Below, piece by piece: positions 1-6,882 of a stretch of 10,438 nucleotides of DNA; the first letter of the stretch is position 1, and each line of letters starts with the position of its first letter. Origin of the DNA: Candidatus Margulisiibacteriota bacterium (GTDB taxonomy: Bacteria; Margulisbacteria; WOR-1; O2-12-FULL-45-9); NCBI GenBank assembly GCA_018814265.1, contig JAHIZU010000089.1, positions 1 through 10,438 on the forward strand, in the 5' to 3' direction. The notes beneath the pieces are model-generated. The model was not told where the DNA came from. It did not search any database and saw only the letters and a program-made list of their open reading frames with translations. Made by a program: the position numbers and the translations under genes.

Positions 1-208
1 AACCAAAAAATCTATTGCATTTGCAAAAACACTTTTTTCTGCTGATTTTATTCTGTTTATTTTTAATTGATATTTGCATTCGTCTTTTTTGTTGCTGCGT
101 TTATTGTTGCTATATTTAAAAACAAAATCCCCATCTAGTTAAGTTATTCGTTAGCTGCCAGGTTGCCGCCTTAGCGTTAAGGCCATGCTCAAAACACCTA
201 AGCACATC

Positions 209-290
209 CCTCGACCCTTCGACTCTGCTTCGACTCGCTCACTACGTTCGCTCGCTCAGCATCGCTCAGGGCGAGCCCCCACCGTCCTTT
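209..290. repeat. GC-rich dispersed-repeat-like block
   Basis: This block is built of short repeated words (cgac, ttcgac, cgctc). The 13-mer tcgacccttcgac at 211-223 recurs exactly at 619-631. The word tcagggcgagc at 266-276 is matched with one change by tcagggcaagc at 510-520 and 636-646. Repetition of the same words in separate intergenic pieces, with no reading frame, suggests a REP-like family scattered in the genome. Copy number elsewhere cannot be seen from this window. Confidence 0.45.
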
Positions 291-345
291 AAGGGAAAGC
301 ACCAAGGCCTGATCAAAGAATTGACGACTAAGTGCATAGATACAA

Positions 346-400
346 GGCCCCGCCTTCGTCCTCCATAGGCGGACTTCGGCGGGCAAGGATTAGCTCAATG
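346..400. repeat. Possible second repeat-like block
   Basis: A GC-rich segment with the words ccgcc, ggcggac and ttcggcgggcaagg. It loosely resembles the intergenic segment near 9524-9556 upstream of phoB (ggtcttcgg followed by ggagggcaagcg). The similarity is imperfect and was judged by eye only. Confidence 0.25.
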
Positions 401-428
401 TACAAGACCTAGCCAAACTATGGTAATG

Positions 429-461
429 GCCCCCTCGACAAGCTCGGGGCTTCGCTCGGGG
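429..461. repeat. Short GC-rich direct/inverted repeat
   Basis: The octamer gctcgggg occurs twice 12 bp apart (442-449 and 454-461). The segment also has arms GCCCC (430-434 region) and GGGGC (446-450) that could pair. It has the character of the same GC-rich repeat family seen elsewhere in this non-coding stretch. Confidence 0.35.
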
Positions 462-553
462 TAAACCACTATCCCTCGCTATTTATATTATTTGATAAAG
501 CCAGACACATCAGGGCAAGCGCTATGCCCCTCGCCACCCCACCACAGCCAAGC

Positions 554-593
554 AGTCGGCATGTTTTTGAATGGCGGCAAAAACATGCCGACT
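554..593. repeat. Perfect 16-bp inverted repeat, 8-bp loop
   Basis: The left arm AGTCGGCATGTTTTTG (554-569) and right arm CAAAAACATGCCGACT (578-593) are perfect reverse complements around the loop AATGGCGG (570-577). The hairpin would be very stable in DNA or RNA. It lies about 140 bases beyond the phoU stop in the direction of transcription. It might end or protect the 3' end of the pst-phoU transcript, but there is no T-run directly after it on either strand, so it is not a standard intrinsic terminator. A miniature mobile or REP-type element is an equally good reading. Confidence 0.75.
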
Positions 594-615
594 ATTCCCG
601 CTGCCTTGAACAGAT

Positions 616-655
616 CCTTCGACCCTTCGACGAACTCAGGGCAAGCAGGCTCAGG
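616..655. repeat. REP-like repeat block
   Basis: The octamer ccttcgac is repeated head-to-tail (616-623, 624-631). It is followed by tcagggcaagc (636-646), a word also present at 510-520. The 13-mer tcgacccttcgac is shared with the block at 211-223. No coding potential is apparent. Confidence 0.45.
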
Positions 656-734
656 AAGAAAAAATTATTTTTATTGCTCTTTGGGGGGTGGGGTTTTTAA
701 TTAGAGATACGTCGATCGATGCGCCGGAAAGATT

Positions 735-1406
735 TCAGCTATCTTCTCCACCACCATGTTTTACCACCCTTGCTTCCACCATATAAACCACGTCCTCAGC
801 GATATTTGTCGCGTGATCACAAATCCGCTCCAGGTGCCTGGAAACCAAAAGCAACGGAATAGCACGAGAAACAGTATTCGCGTCTTTGCTCATTATTTCA
901 ACTAATTCATCATGGATCAGGTCTCGTAAACGATCAACCTCTTTTTCTTTGACCCATACTGTTTTGGCTTTCCCGGTATCACGTTTTACAAAGGCGTCAA
1001 TAACTATTGCCACCGAATCCTGCGCCAACTTGGCCATCTTAGGAATATCGATCAACGGTTTGAGCAAGGGCTGACCTGCCAAAGCAATCGTCCTCTGAGC
1101 AATATCCTCAGCCAGATCTCCGATCCTTTCCAGATCATTGGCAATACGCGAGCCGGTCATAAGAAATCTTAAGTCAGACGCCTCTGGCTGGCGCAGCGCG
1201 ATGAGTTCAATGCACTTTTCATCGATTTCCAGCTCAAGCTGGTCAACCCTTTCGTCTTCCCGAATGACCTCCTCCGCCATTTCAGTGTTTTGATTCTTAA
1301 GGGCTTCAACAGATTTATGAATCAAGCCCTGCACCATAACACCCATTTTAAGTATCATGTCTTTTAATTCTGCCATTTCCTTATCAAATATCCTTTGTTT
1401 ATCCAT
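735..1406 (-). CDS. phoU: PhoU, phosphate transport/signalling regulator
   Basis: PhoU is a cytoplasmic helical-bundle protein that links the Pst transporter to the PhoR kinase and holds the Pho response off when phosphate is plentiful. The protein has the two tandem PhoU repeats expected. Each carries the conserved acidic metal-binding helix: NDLERIGD at about residues 90-97 and RHLERICDH at about 190-198. At 223 residues the length is typical. I place the start at ATG 1404-1406. It lies one base after the upstream pstB stop and about 10 bases after an AGGGAGG ribosome site; an in-frame TTG three codons earlier sits too close to that site. It is the last gene of the pst unit, and tight spacing suggests translational coupling with pstB. 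Confidence 0.95.
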   Translation of the reverse strand: MDKQRIFDKEMAELKDMILKMGVMVQGLIHKSVEALKNQNTEMAEEVIREDERVDQLELEIDEKCIELIALRQPEASDLRFLMTGSRIANDLERIGDLAEDIAQRTIALAGQPLLKPLIDIPKMAKLAQDSVAIVIDAFVKRDTGKAKTVWVKEKEVDRLRDLIHDELVEIMSKDANTVSRAIPLLLVSRHLERICDHATNIAEDVVYMVEARVVKHGGGEDS

Positions 1407-1407
1407 T

Positions 1408-2169
1408 TTATCCAAACCTCCCTGTTATATATTCTTCGGTTCGCTTATCACCGGGCGCGGTAAAGATACTGCTCGTCGCATCAAATTCTATCAACTCCCC
1501 CATTAAAAAGAAACCCGTAAAATCAGAAACCCGCGCCGCCTGCTGCATATTATGAGTGACAATCAGGATAGTAAAATCTTTTTTCAATATTCTCATTAAT
1601 TCTTCTATCTTCAGAGTCGCCATAGGGTCAAGCGTTGAACAGGGTTCATCCATCAACAGCACCTCCGGTTTAACCGCCACCAACCTGGCAATGCATAAAC
1701 GCTGCTGTTGCTCAAGAGTCAAAGAGAGCGCATTCTTATTGAGTGTGTCTTTTAATTCATCCCAGAGCAGAACTGACTCCAGGCTATGACGAACAATTGA
1801 TTCCAGTTCTTCTCCGCGCGCCAGCCGGTGCACCCTGGGGCCAAAAGCGATATTTTCGAAAACTGATAAGGGAAAAGGATTGGGTCGCTGAAAAACCATA
1901 CCCACTTTTTTCCGCAGCGTTACCAGATCGATCTGTGAATCAAGAATCTCCTTACCCTCGATTTGTATGCTTCCGCTTATCCTGATGCCATCAATTAAAT
2001 CGTTCATACGGTTCAGGCAGCGCAAAAAAGTCGATTTGCCGCAGCCCGAAGGCCCGATTAAAGCAGTAATCTGATTCTTTTCTACCCTCAGGTTGACATT
2101 TATCAAAGCCTGAAATTTGCCGTAGAAAAAATCCAGACTCTCAACTTTTATTATTTTTTCTTTTTCCAT
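1408..2169 (-). CDS. pstB: Phosphate ABC transporter ATPase PstB, second copy (degenerate signature)
   Basis: This is a cytoplasmic ATPase subunit of the Pst phosphate importer, 253 residues, normal for PstB. Visible motifs are aromatic A-loop FFYG (14-17), Walker A GPSGCGKST (39-47), Q-loop MVFQRPNPFP with Q94, Walker B LLMDEP with D174 and E175, D-loop STLDP, switch H206 in VTHN, and the PstB tail YITGRFG. The ABC signature, expected as LSGGQ before QQRLCIAR, reads LTLEQ (150-154): both glycines and the serine are changed, while the flanking frame is intact. A homodimer would therefore lack proper signatures in both ATP sites. The gene follows the other pstB with a 3-bp gap and probably acts with it as a heterodimer (inference). 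A GGAAGG site lies about 12 bases before ATG. Confidence 0.95.
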   Translation of the reverse strand: MEKEKIIKVESLDFFYGKFQALINVNLRVEKNQITALIGPSGCGKSTFLRCLNRMNDLIDGIRISGSIQIEGKEILDSQIDLVTLRKKVGMVFQRPNPFPLSVFENIAFGPRVHRLARGEELESIVRHSLESVLLWDELKDTLNKNALSLTLEQQQRLCIARLVAVKPEVLLMDEPCSTLDPMATLKIEELMRILKKDFTILIVTHNMQQAARVSDFTGFFLMGELIEFDATSSIFTAPGDKRTEEYITGRFG

Positions 2170-2172
2170 GAA

Positions 2173-2925
2173 TTAGCCAAACCTTCCGGCAATGTAATCA
2201 TCAGTCCGCTTATCGCTGGGCGCAGTAAACATTTTGGCCGTGATATCCAGTTCAATCAGCTCGCCCATTAAGAAGAAAGCTGTCCGATCGCTGACCCGCG
2301 CAGCTTGTTTGGTATTATTAGTAACCAGAATCTGAGTATATTTTTGCTTGAGTTCCCGCATAGCTTCTTCAACCTTAGCCGTGGAAATGGGGTCCAGGCC
2401 GGAACAAGGTTCATCGTACAGGATAACTTCCGGCTCTACCGCCAGAGTCCTGGAAATACATAATCTTTGCTGCTGGCCACCGGAAAGGTTAAAAGCCGGG
2501 GTCTTAAGCCGATCCTTCACTTCATCCCAAAGATAGGAAGCCTTCAAACATCTTTCCACTATTTCGTCTAATTGTTTTTTCTTTTTAGTGCCGTGCAAAC
2601 GCGGACCATAAGCCACATTATCAAAAATTGACAAAGGGAGCGGAAGCGGCAAAGCATAAACCATGCCAATTCTCCGGCGCAAGGCCAATCTTTTGATTTC
2701 TTTTTGCGCATCTAAAGTATCAAAATAGATCTTTCCTTCAATTCTGACATTAGGAGTAAAATCGAGCATGCGATTAATTGACTTAAGAAAAGTAGTTTTG
2801 CCGCTGTTAGCCGGGCCGATTATGCCCAGGATCTCATTTTCCTGGACTTCAAGGTTTATTCCTTTTAAGGCCTCAAAGCTGCCATAAAAAACACATAAAT
2901 TGTCGATTCTTAATTTAGCTACCAT
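2173..2925 (-). CDS. pstB: Phosphate ABC transporter ATPase PstB, first copy (altered Q-loop and switch)
   Basis: This is the first of two tandem PstB ATPases, 250 residues. Motifs present are A-loop VFYG (12-15), Walker A GPANSGKTT (37-45), an intact LSGGQ signature (147-151), Walker B VILYDEP with D171 and E172, D-loop SGLDP, and the PstB tail YIAGRFG. Two catalytic-site positions are unusual. The Q-loop, normally GMVFQ.PNPFP, reads GMVYALPLPLP, so Ala91 replaces the glutamine. The switch histidine of VTHN is Asn203 (VTNN). These losses fall in the motifs that the other copy keeps, and this copy keeps the signature that the other has lost. ATG 2923-2925 overlaps the pstA end by 7 bp and is preceded by an AGGAAGAG ribosome site. 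Confidence 0.95.
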   Translation of the reverse strand: MVAKLRIDNLCVFYGSFEALKGINLEVQENEILGIIGPANSGKTTFLKSINRMLDFTPNVRIEGKIYFDTLDAQKEIKRLALRRRIGMVYALPLPLPLSIFDNVAYGPRLHGTKKKKQLDEIVERCLKASYLWDEVKDRLKTPAFNLSGGQQQRLCISRTLAVEPEVILYDEPCSGLDPISTAKVEEAMRELKQKYTQILVTNNTKQAARVSDRTAFFLMGELIELDITAKMFTAPSDKRTDDYIAGRFG

Positions 2926-3767
2926 AATTTTCTCTTCCTGAAGCGTGCCCGGATATAAGCCGCGCTAATGTTCATGATAAACACCAATAAGACCAGGACA
3001 AGAATAGTGCCGTACTGGATTTTAACTGAAACATTCGGCACCTGGGTTGATAGAACATAAATATGATAAGGCAGCGCCATAACTTGATCAGAAATTGATT
3101 GCGGCAGCCTGGGCAGATAAAATGCCGCAACCGTGAAAAGTATAGGGGCTGTTTCTCCGGCAGCACGAGAGAGGCCAAGAATTGTTCCGGTCATAATCCC
3201 GGGAACGGCGTTAGGCAGCACCACTTTGCGAACAGTCTGCCAGCGCGAAGCTCCCAGCGAATAGCTCACTTCGCGAAAAGACCGCGGCACAGCATTAAGC
3301 GCCTCGCGGCTAGCGGTAATAATAACGGGGAGCGTCATAATCGCCAGCGTTAGCGAACCGGCCAGAATGGAAGCACCCATATTGAGGAAAATTACAAACA
3401 AGCCCAAACCAAATAAGCCGTAGACAATAGATGGCACTCCCGCCAGATTCACAATGGCGACTTCTACTAAACGCTTAAGCCAGTTATCCGCCGCGTATTC
3501 TGTTAAATAAATCGCCGCAAAAATGCCAAAAGGCAAAGAAAATACTGCCGTGCCAATTATTAGATAAAGCGTGCCAACAATGGCGGGAAAAATCCCCCCC
3601 GCCCTCATCCCCATCCTTGGCATGCTAAAAAGAAATTCCGGGGTCAACGCCTGCAAGCCGTTAAATAAGATAATCAAAAAAACAATGGCCACCGGCACGA
3701 TAATCACAACCGTGGCTATGCCAAAAAGGGCAAAGACTATTTTCTGAATTGTCCTTGGGTTAAGCAT
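2919..3767 (-). CDS. pstA: Phosphate ABC transporter permease PstA
   Basis: PstA is one of the two inner-membrane permease subunits of the Pst importer and pairs with PstC to form the phosphate channel. The 282-residue protein has about six hydrophobic segments (roughly 11-36, 58-88, 103-128, 133-155, 188-215 and 251-273). The EAA-type loop contacting the ATPase is EVSYSLGASRWQTVRKVVLP from E166, and GETAPIL (about 204-210) is typical of PstA. The stop of pstC and this ATG overlap in TAATG, and an AAAAGG ribosome site precedes it at good spacing. Its own 3' end overlaps the first pstB by 7 bp, so these genes are surely co-transcribed and probably coupled in translation. Confidence 0.96.
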   Translation of the reverse strand: MLNPRTIQKIVFALFGIATVVIIVPVAIVFLIILFNGLQALTPEFLFSMPRMGMRAGGIFPAIVGTLYLIIGTAVFSLPFGIFAAIYLTEYAADNWLKRLVEVAIVNLAGVPSIVYGLFGLGLFVIFLNMGASILAGSLTLAIMTLPVIITASREALNAVPRSFREVSYSLGASRWQTVRKVVLPNAVPGIMTGTILGLSRAAGETAPILFTVAAFYLPRLPQSISDQVMALPYHIYVLSTQVPNVSVKIQYGTILVLVLLVFIMNISAAYIRARFRKRKLW

Positions 3768-4636
3768 TAAAACCTTTTCCTGTGCAGAAACATGTCTGCC
3801 ATCAGATTAATAAAAAAAGTAATAACAAAAAGCACAAAGCCGATCCCAAATAGAGAATAATAATGTAAACTACCCTGGATAACCTCCCCCATTTCAGCCG
3901 CAATTGTCGCTGTCAGTGTCCTAACCGGCTGGAGTAAACTATGCGGCAAAATAGCCGCATTACCGGTAATCATCAAAACAGCCATTGTTTCGCCAATCAC
4001 CCGGCCAATGCCCAGCATGACCGCGGCAACAATCCCGGGAAAAGCCGCCGGTAAAATAACCCGGCGAATAGTTTGCCAGTGAGTAGCACCCAAAGCCAGG
4101 GATCCTTCCTTATAACTTTTTGGCACCGAGGTAAGCGCGTCTTCGACAATAGAAACAATAGTCGGCATAGCCATAAAAGCCAACATTATAGAACCTGCCA
4201 GGGCAGTTAAACCGCTCGGTAGGCGGAAAACATATTTAATTAAAGGCGCTAAAGCAACAATGCCGATAAAACCTAAAACAATACTGGGAATAGCGGCCAA
4301 AAGTTCTATGCCGGTTTTCAGAATGTCTTTAATCCGGGATGGTGCGACTTCGGAAATATAAATAGCCGCCGCCACACCAAAAGGAACAGCGATAACAATT
4401 GCGCCAAATGTCACAAAAACCGACCCTAGAATTAACGGCAAAAAACCAAATTTAGGCGGTTCAGAAATGGGATACCAATCTTTGTTAAAAAGAGTGGTAA
4501 AAAAATTAACTTGCGAAAAAAAGGCGATACTTTCCTTTAAGAGAAAAACAAAGATCAGGACAACTAAAATAACAGCGGCAATCCCGCTAAGGAAAATCGC
4601 CCTTTCAACAAACCGCTCAAACAATTTTCTACGCAT
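3767..4636 (-). CDS. pstC: Phosphate ABC transporter permease PstC
   Basis: PstC is the partner permease of PstA in the inner membrane. It has 289 residues and about six transmembrane segments (approximately 13-34, 66-92, 105-133, 138-166, 199-225 and 258-283), with a periplasmic stretch after the first. The EAA coupling loop EGSLALGATHWQTIRRVILP begins at E177. The following GRVIGETMAVLM is characteristic of PstC. The ATG lies 2 bp after the pstS stop, with only a weak AGG upstream, so translation is probably coupled to pstS. Sequence and context together make this identification firm. Confidence 0.96.
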   Translation of the reverse strand: MRRKLFERFVERAIFLSGIAAVILVVLIFVFLLKESIAFFSQVNFFTTLFNKDWYPISEPPKFGFLPLILGSVFVTFGAIVIAVPFGVAAAIYISEVAPSRIKDILKTGIELLAAIPSIVLGFIGIVALAPLIKYVFRLPSGLTALAGSIMLAFMAMPTIVSIVEDALTSVPKSYKEGSLALGATHWQTIRRVILPAAFPGIVAAVMLGIGRVIGETMAVLMITGNAAILPHSLLQPVRTLTATIAAEMGEVIQGSLHYYSLFGIGFVLFVITFFINLMADMFLHRKRF

Positions 4637-4638
4637 TA

Positions 4639-5493
4639 TTACCTAATTGGTACAAAGTCCATATCCAAGACCACCTTCTGGCCTTCATCACTTAGAACAA
4701 AATCAATAAAAGTCTTTACTTCTCCCGAAGGGACACCGTTGGTATACATGTACAGCGGCCGGGAAACAGAATAAGTTTTGTTGCCAACCGTCTTAATGGA
4801 AGGCGTAATATACGGTCCAGCCACGGTTTTGCCTACAGCTACCGCTTTCAAGCGATCGTTTAAATAACCCAAACCAATATAACCAATGGCTGCTGAATTA
4901 CCTGAAACCTCTTCAACAATCGCCTGATTAGAAGGCATCATTAAAACGCCCTTGGCAAACTCATTATTGTTCCCTTTTTTCCCAAGTTTAACAACATGCT
5001 CTAGAAAGAAAACATGGGTGCCGGAGTTGCGGTCGCGCGACAAAGCAACTATTTCCTTATCCGGTCCGCCGACTGCCTGCCAATTGGTGATTTTTCCGGT
5101 AAAGATATCAGAGAGCTGCTGAATGGTCAGTTTGTTGACCGGATTCTCCGGTGCCACAACTACCACAATGCCGTCATTCCCAACGATGGTTTCATACGGG
5201 TCAACGCCTTTGCTCCTGGCTATTTCAATTTCTTTTTTCTCCATATTCCTGGAGCATTCGGCGATATCGGTTGTTTTGTTAATCAAAGCCGCAATGCCTG
5301 TTCCTGAACCACCACCAGTGACTGCCACAGGAATATCCGGATGCTTTTTCATAAATTCCTCTGACCAGGATTGCCCCAGGTTCACCATGGTATCCGAACC
5401 CTTTATCTGAACGGCCTTCTTTCCTCCGCCGCAACCTACCAGGCTGACAACCGCAATAAAAACAAGTAATAGTAATCCGATTTTTTTAAACAT
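4639..5493 (-). CDS. pstS: Phosphate-binding lipoprotein PstS
   Basis: PstS is the high-affinity phosphate-binding protein that feeds PstC/PstA from the periplasm. The start chosen is ATG 5491-5493, about 11 bases after an AAGGAG ribosome site (5505-5510). An in-frame GTG at 5503-5505 overlaps that site and is unlikely. The 284-residue product begins with a lipoprotein signal peptide, with lipobox LVGC and Cys21 as the lipidated residue. Phosphate-binding motifs of the family follow: KGSDT (31-35), GGGSGTG (60-66), DIAECSR (76-82) and RDRNSGTH (153-160). It heads the pstSCABB-phoU operon and has its own Pho-box-type promoter directly upstream. Confidence 0.96.
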   Translation of the reverse strand: MFKKIGLLLLVFIAVVSLVGCGGGKKAVQIKGSDTMVNLGQSWSEEFMKKHPDIPVAVTGGGSGTGIAALINKTTDIAECSRNMEKKEIEIARSKGVDPYETIVGNDGIVVVVAPENPVNKLTIQQLSDIFTGKITNWQAVGGPDKEIVALSRDRNSGTHVFFLEHVVKLGKKGNNNEFAKGVLMMPSNQAIVEEVSGNSAAIGYIGLGYLNDRLKAVAVGKTVAGPYITPSIKTVGNKTYSVSRPLYMYTNGVPSGEVKTFIDFVLSDEGQKVVLDMDFVPIR

Positions 5494-5504
5494 TTTTAAA
5501 CACA

Positions 5505-5510
5505 CTCCTT
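5505..5510 (-). promoter_or_regulatory. pstS ribosome binding site
   Basis: AAGGAG on the minus strand. It overlaps the alternative GTG start and lies about 11 bases before ATG 5491-5493, which decides in favour of the ATG. Confidence 0.6.
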
Positions 5511-5519
5511 TTGTATTAT

Positions 5520-5573
5520 ATTATTGCAAAGAATTGTTACAGGAATATTAAGTAAATATGACATCTTTGTAAA
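5520..5573 (-). promoter_or_regulatory. Pho-box array and -10 element of pstS
   Basis: Reading the minus strand, four related hexamers occur at an exact 11-bp period: TTTACA (5568-5573), GTCATA (5557-5562), TTAATA (5546-5551) and GTAACA (5535-5540). The last is followed after 9 bp by AATAAT (5520-5525), a plausible -10; TATAAT at 5515-5520 is an alternative. The 11-bp period matches the tandem sites bound by PhoB/PhoP-type regulators, which replace a -35 element. No good -35 hexamer is needed or seen. With the first -10, transcription would begin near 5513, giving a leader of about 20 bases that contains the ribosome site. The array begins 2 bp after the porin stop codon. Confidence 0.7.
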
Positions 5574-5575
5574 AT

Positions 5576-6838
5576 CTACCACTTAACCCTGGTATCTATC
5601 GCAATAACATTATTATATTCGGCGCCATCTTTTGTTTCATTGCGGTAATCAAGCGCCAGTTTTATATTGCTGCCCCAGTTATATTCGATACCGTAAATAT
5701 TGTAAACATACGCTGACCCTGATTTTTTATAATTATCAATGCGGCCAAACAAGTTGGTGCTGTCCAGTATCTCGTATTGACCGCCAATCGATGTGCCGCC
5801 CGGAGTTGTGCTGCTGTCAGTATTGTTGGCATATTCAACAAACACAAGGCCTGAAGCAGGTATATTAAAATTATAAGCGGTCATGGCAGTCAGTTTTTTA
5901 GCCGCACTGCTGGTATCGAGTTTTGATAATGGTATCCCTTCAATGGCATAACCAACTGCTGCCGTAACCCCCTCAACCGGCTCCGCGACCAAAGTTAAAG
6001 CCGCGTTCTTTAATGAATCGGTTTCAGCACTCTTATAACCAGCACCGTTCATCAATGTGGCGTGATATTCGACCCCGCCAATGGAACCCAGGGCAGCCGC
6101 ACCCAGATCAGCTGAACCATTGCCAAAAAAACCATAATAATCTGTCAGGGTTTTTTCCACGTAGCGGAAAGTCCAGTAATTCTGCATAAAATCAATCCAG
6201 TGAGTGGCTGACTGGCCCAGACGCATAGTGTTTAAACCAATGGCGCTGGCCCAAGGCATGTATTTAGAAAAATTATTCAAATCGAAATAAGCATACTTAA
6301 GATATATGTTGTTTTTCGCTGTCAAAGTGGTTTCTGTGCCAACATCAGTGGTGAAACGCACGGCAACATCTTTGTCCAAGTTATGCTTATAATCAATGTA
6401 AACGCGGTGAATCGCGAATTTATTACTGATAGCAGGATCAGCGCCAGAGGCTTTTGTCCATTTCTCTGCTGCGATGTACGCCCGGCCAGCCACGGTCGCG
6501 CCTTTCTTAAGACTGGAGTTAACTTTGTCAATTTTGGAATTAAGATTGGCAATGGCCACATTAACATCTTCTTTGAGCTGAGTCAGGTCCTGTTTTTCCG
6601 CAGTGATCGCGCCTTCATCCTTGTCCCTTTTTTTGGCGGCGATCGCTTCTTTCGCCTGTTCAATCATGGGCTTAAGCCGCTCAATCCTGGCTGTGTCATT
6701 TTCCTTGACAGCGGTTTCCATCTTGCCGTTTAATTGGTCAAGCCAGGCTTGTAAATCAGTTAAGCTCTGCGCCGAAACAGCCGCCGTTAAGCCCCAAACA
6801 AAGGCCAACGATAAAAACAATAAAAACAATTTTTTCAT
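5576..6838 (-). CDS. Outer-membrane porin-like protein with N-terminal coiled coil
   Basis: A 420-residue predicted outer-membrane beta-barrel protein. It has a signal peptide (1-23, cleavage likely after VSA), then a charged helical, coiled-coil-like region (about 25-112, rich in K, E, D, L and I). From about 115 to the end come alternating amphipathic strands rich in aromatic residues (for example HRVYIDYKHNLDKDVAVRF). The C-terminus, RVKW, ends in an aromatic residue, as barrels recognised by BamA do (usually F, here W). Position between phoR and pstS, and a Pho-box array upstream, suggest passage of phosphate or other anions under starvation, by analogy with OprP/OprO and PhoE. Substrate is inference. 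The AAGGAGG site (6845-6851) lies 6 bases before ATG. Confidence 0.8.
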   Translation of the reverse strand: MKKLFLLFLSLAFVWGLTAAVSAQSLTDLQAWLDQLNGKMETAVKENDTARIERLKPMIEQAKEAIAAKKRDKDEGAITAEKQDLTQLKEDVNVAIANLNSKIDKVNSSLKKGATVAGRAYIAAEKWTKASGADPAISNKFAIHRVYIDYKHNLDKDVAVRFTTDVGTETTLTAKNNIYLKYAYFDLNNFSKYMPWASAIGLNTMRLGQSATHWIDFMQNYWTFRYVEKTLTDYYGFFGNGSADLGAAALGSIGGVEYHATLMNGAGYKSAETDSLKNAALTLVAEPVEGVTAAVGYAIEGIPLSKLDTSSAAKKLTAMTAYNFNIPASGLVFVEYANNTDSSTTPGGTSIGGQYEILDSTNLFGRIDNYKKSGSAYVYNIYGIEYNWGSNIKLALDYRNETKDGAEYNNVIAIDTRVKW

Positions 6839-6844
6839 TTTATT

Positions 6845-6851
6845 CCTCCTT
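6845..6851 (-). promoter_or_regulatory. Strong ribosome binding site of porin gene
   Basis: AAGGAGG on the minus strand, 6 bases before the ATG at 6836-6838. It is the best Shine-Dalgarno match in the window, consistent with a highly expressed envelope protein. Confidence 0.75.
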
Positions 6852-6882
6852 GTTATATTAATCTCACCTCTTTACGGCTAAT

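Larger units (their letters stand above)
1..734. other. Gene-free region downstream of phoU
   Basis: I find no convincing gene here. Bases 1 to about 150 are strongly AT-rich, with runs of A and T and no codon structure on either strand. From about 160 onward the composition changes to short GC-rich blocks that resemble dispersed intergenic repeats. A small perfect hairpin lies at 168-183 (6-bp arms GCCTTA/TAAGGC, 4-base loop). The short open frames at 198-386 (minus) and 492-704 (plus) run straight through these repeat blocks and the inverted repeat at 554-593, and their translations look like no protein family. I see no tRNA, CRISPR array or mobile-element gene. Confidence 0.6.

Noticed and set aside
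121..190. Integron-type attC or tRNA-like structure near 150-190
   Set aside because: Core-site words do not match the attC consensus (GTTRRRY) and no cloverleaf could be drawn; only a 6-bp hairpin remains.
198..386. 62-residue open frame on the minus strand
   Set aside because: It lies within repeat-like GC-rich words with no recognisable domain or credible start signal.
554..593. Intrinsic terminator for the pst-phoU operon
   Set aside because: The stem is strong but no T-run follows on either strand, and it lies about 140 bases past the stop; listed as an inverted repeat instead.
492..704. 70-residue open frame on the plus strand
   Set aside because: It crosses the perfect inverted repeat and REP-like blocks, has no ribosome site, and its translation has no family character; treated as non-coding.
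1408..2169. Second pstB as a pseudogene or frameshifted copy
   Set aside because: The frame is intact from start to PstB tail, all other motifs are preserved, and the signature change is substitution only.
5503..5505. GTG start for pstS four codons upstream
   Set aside because: It overlaps the AAGGAG ribosome site; the ATG at 5491-5493 gives workable spacing and a normal lipoprotein signal peptide.
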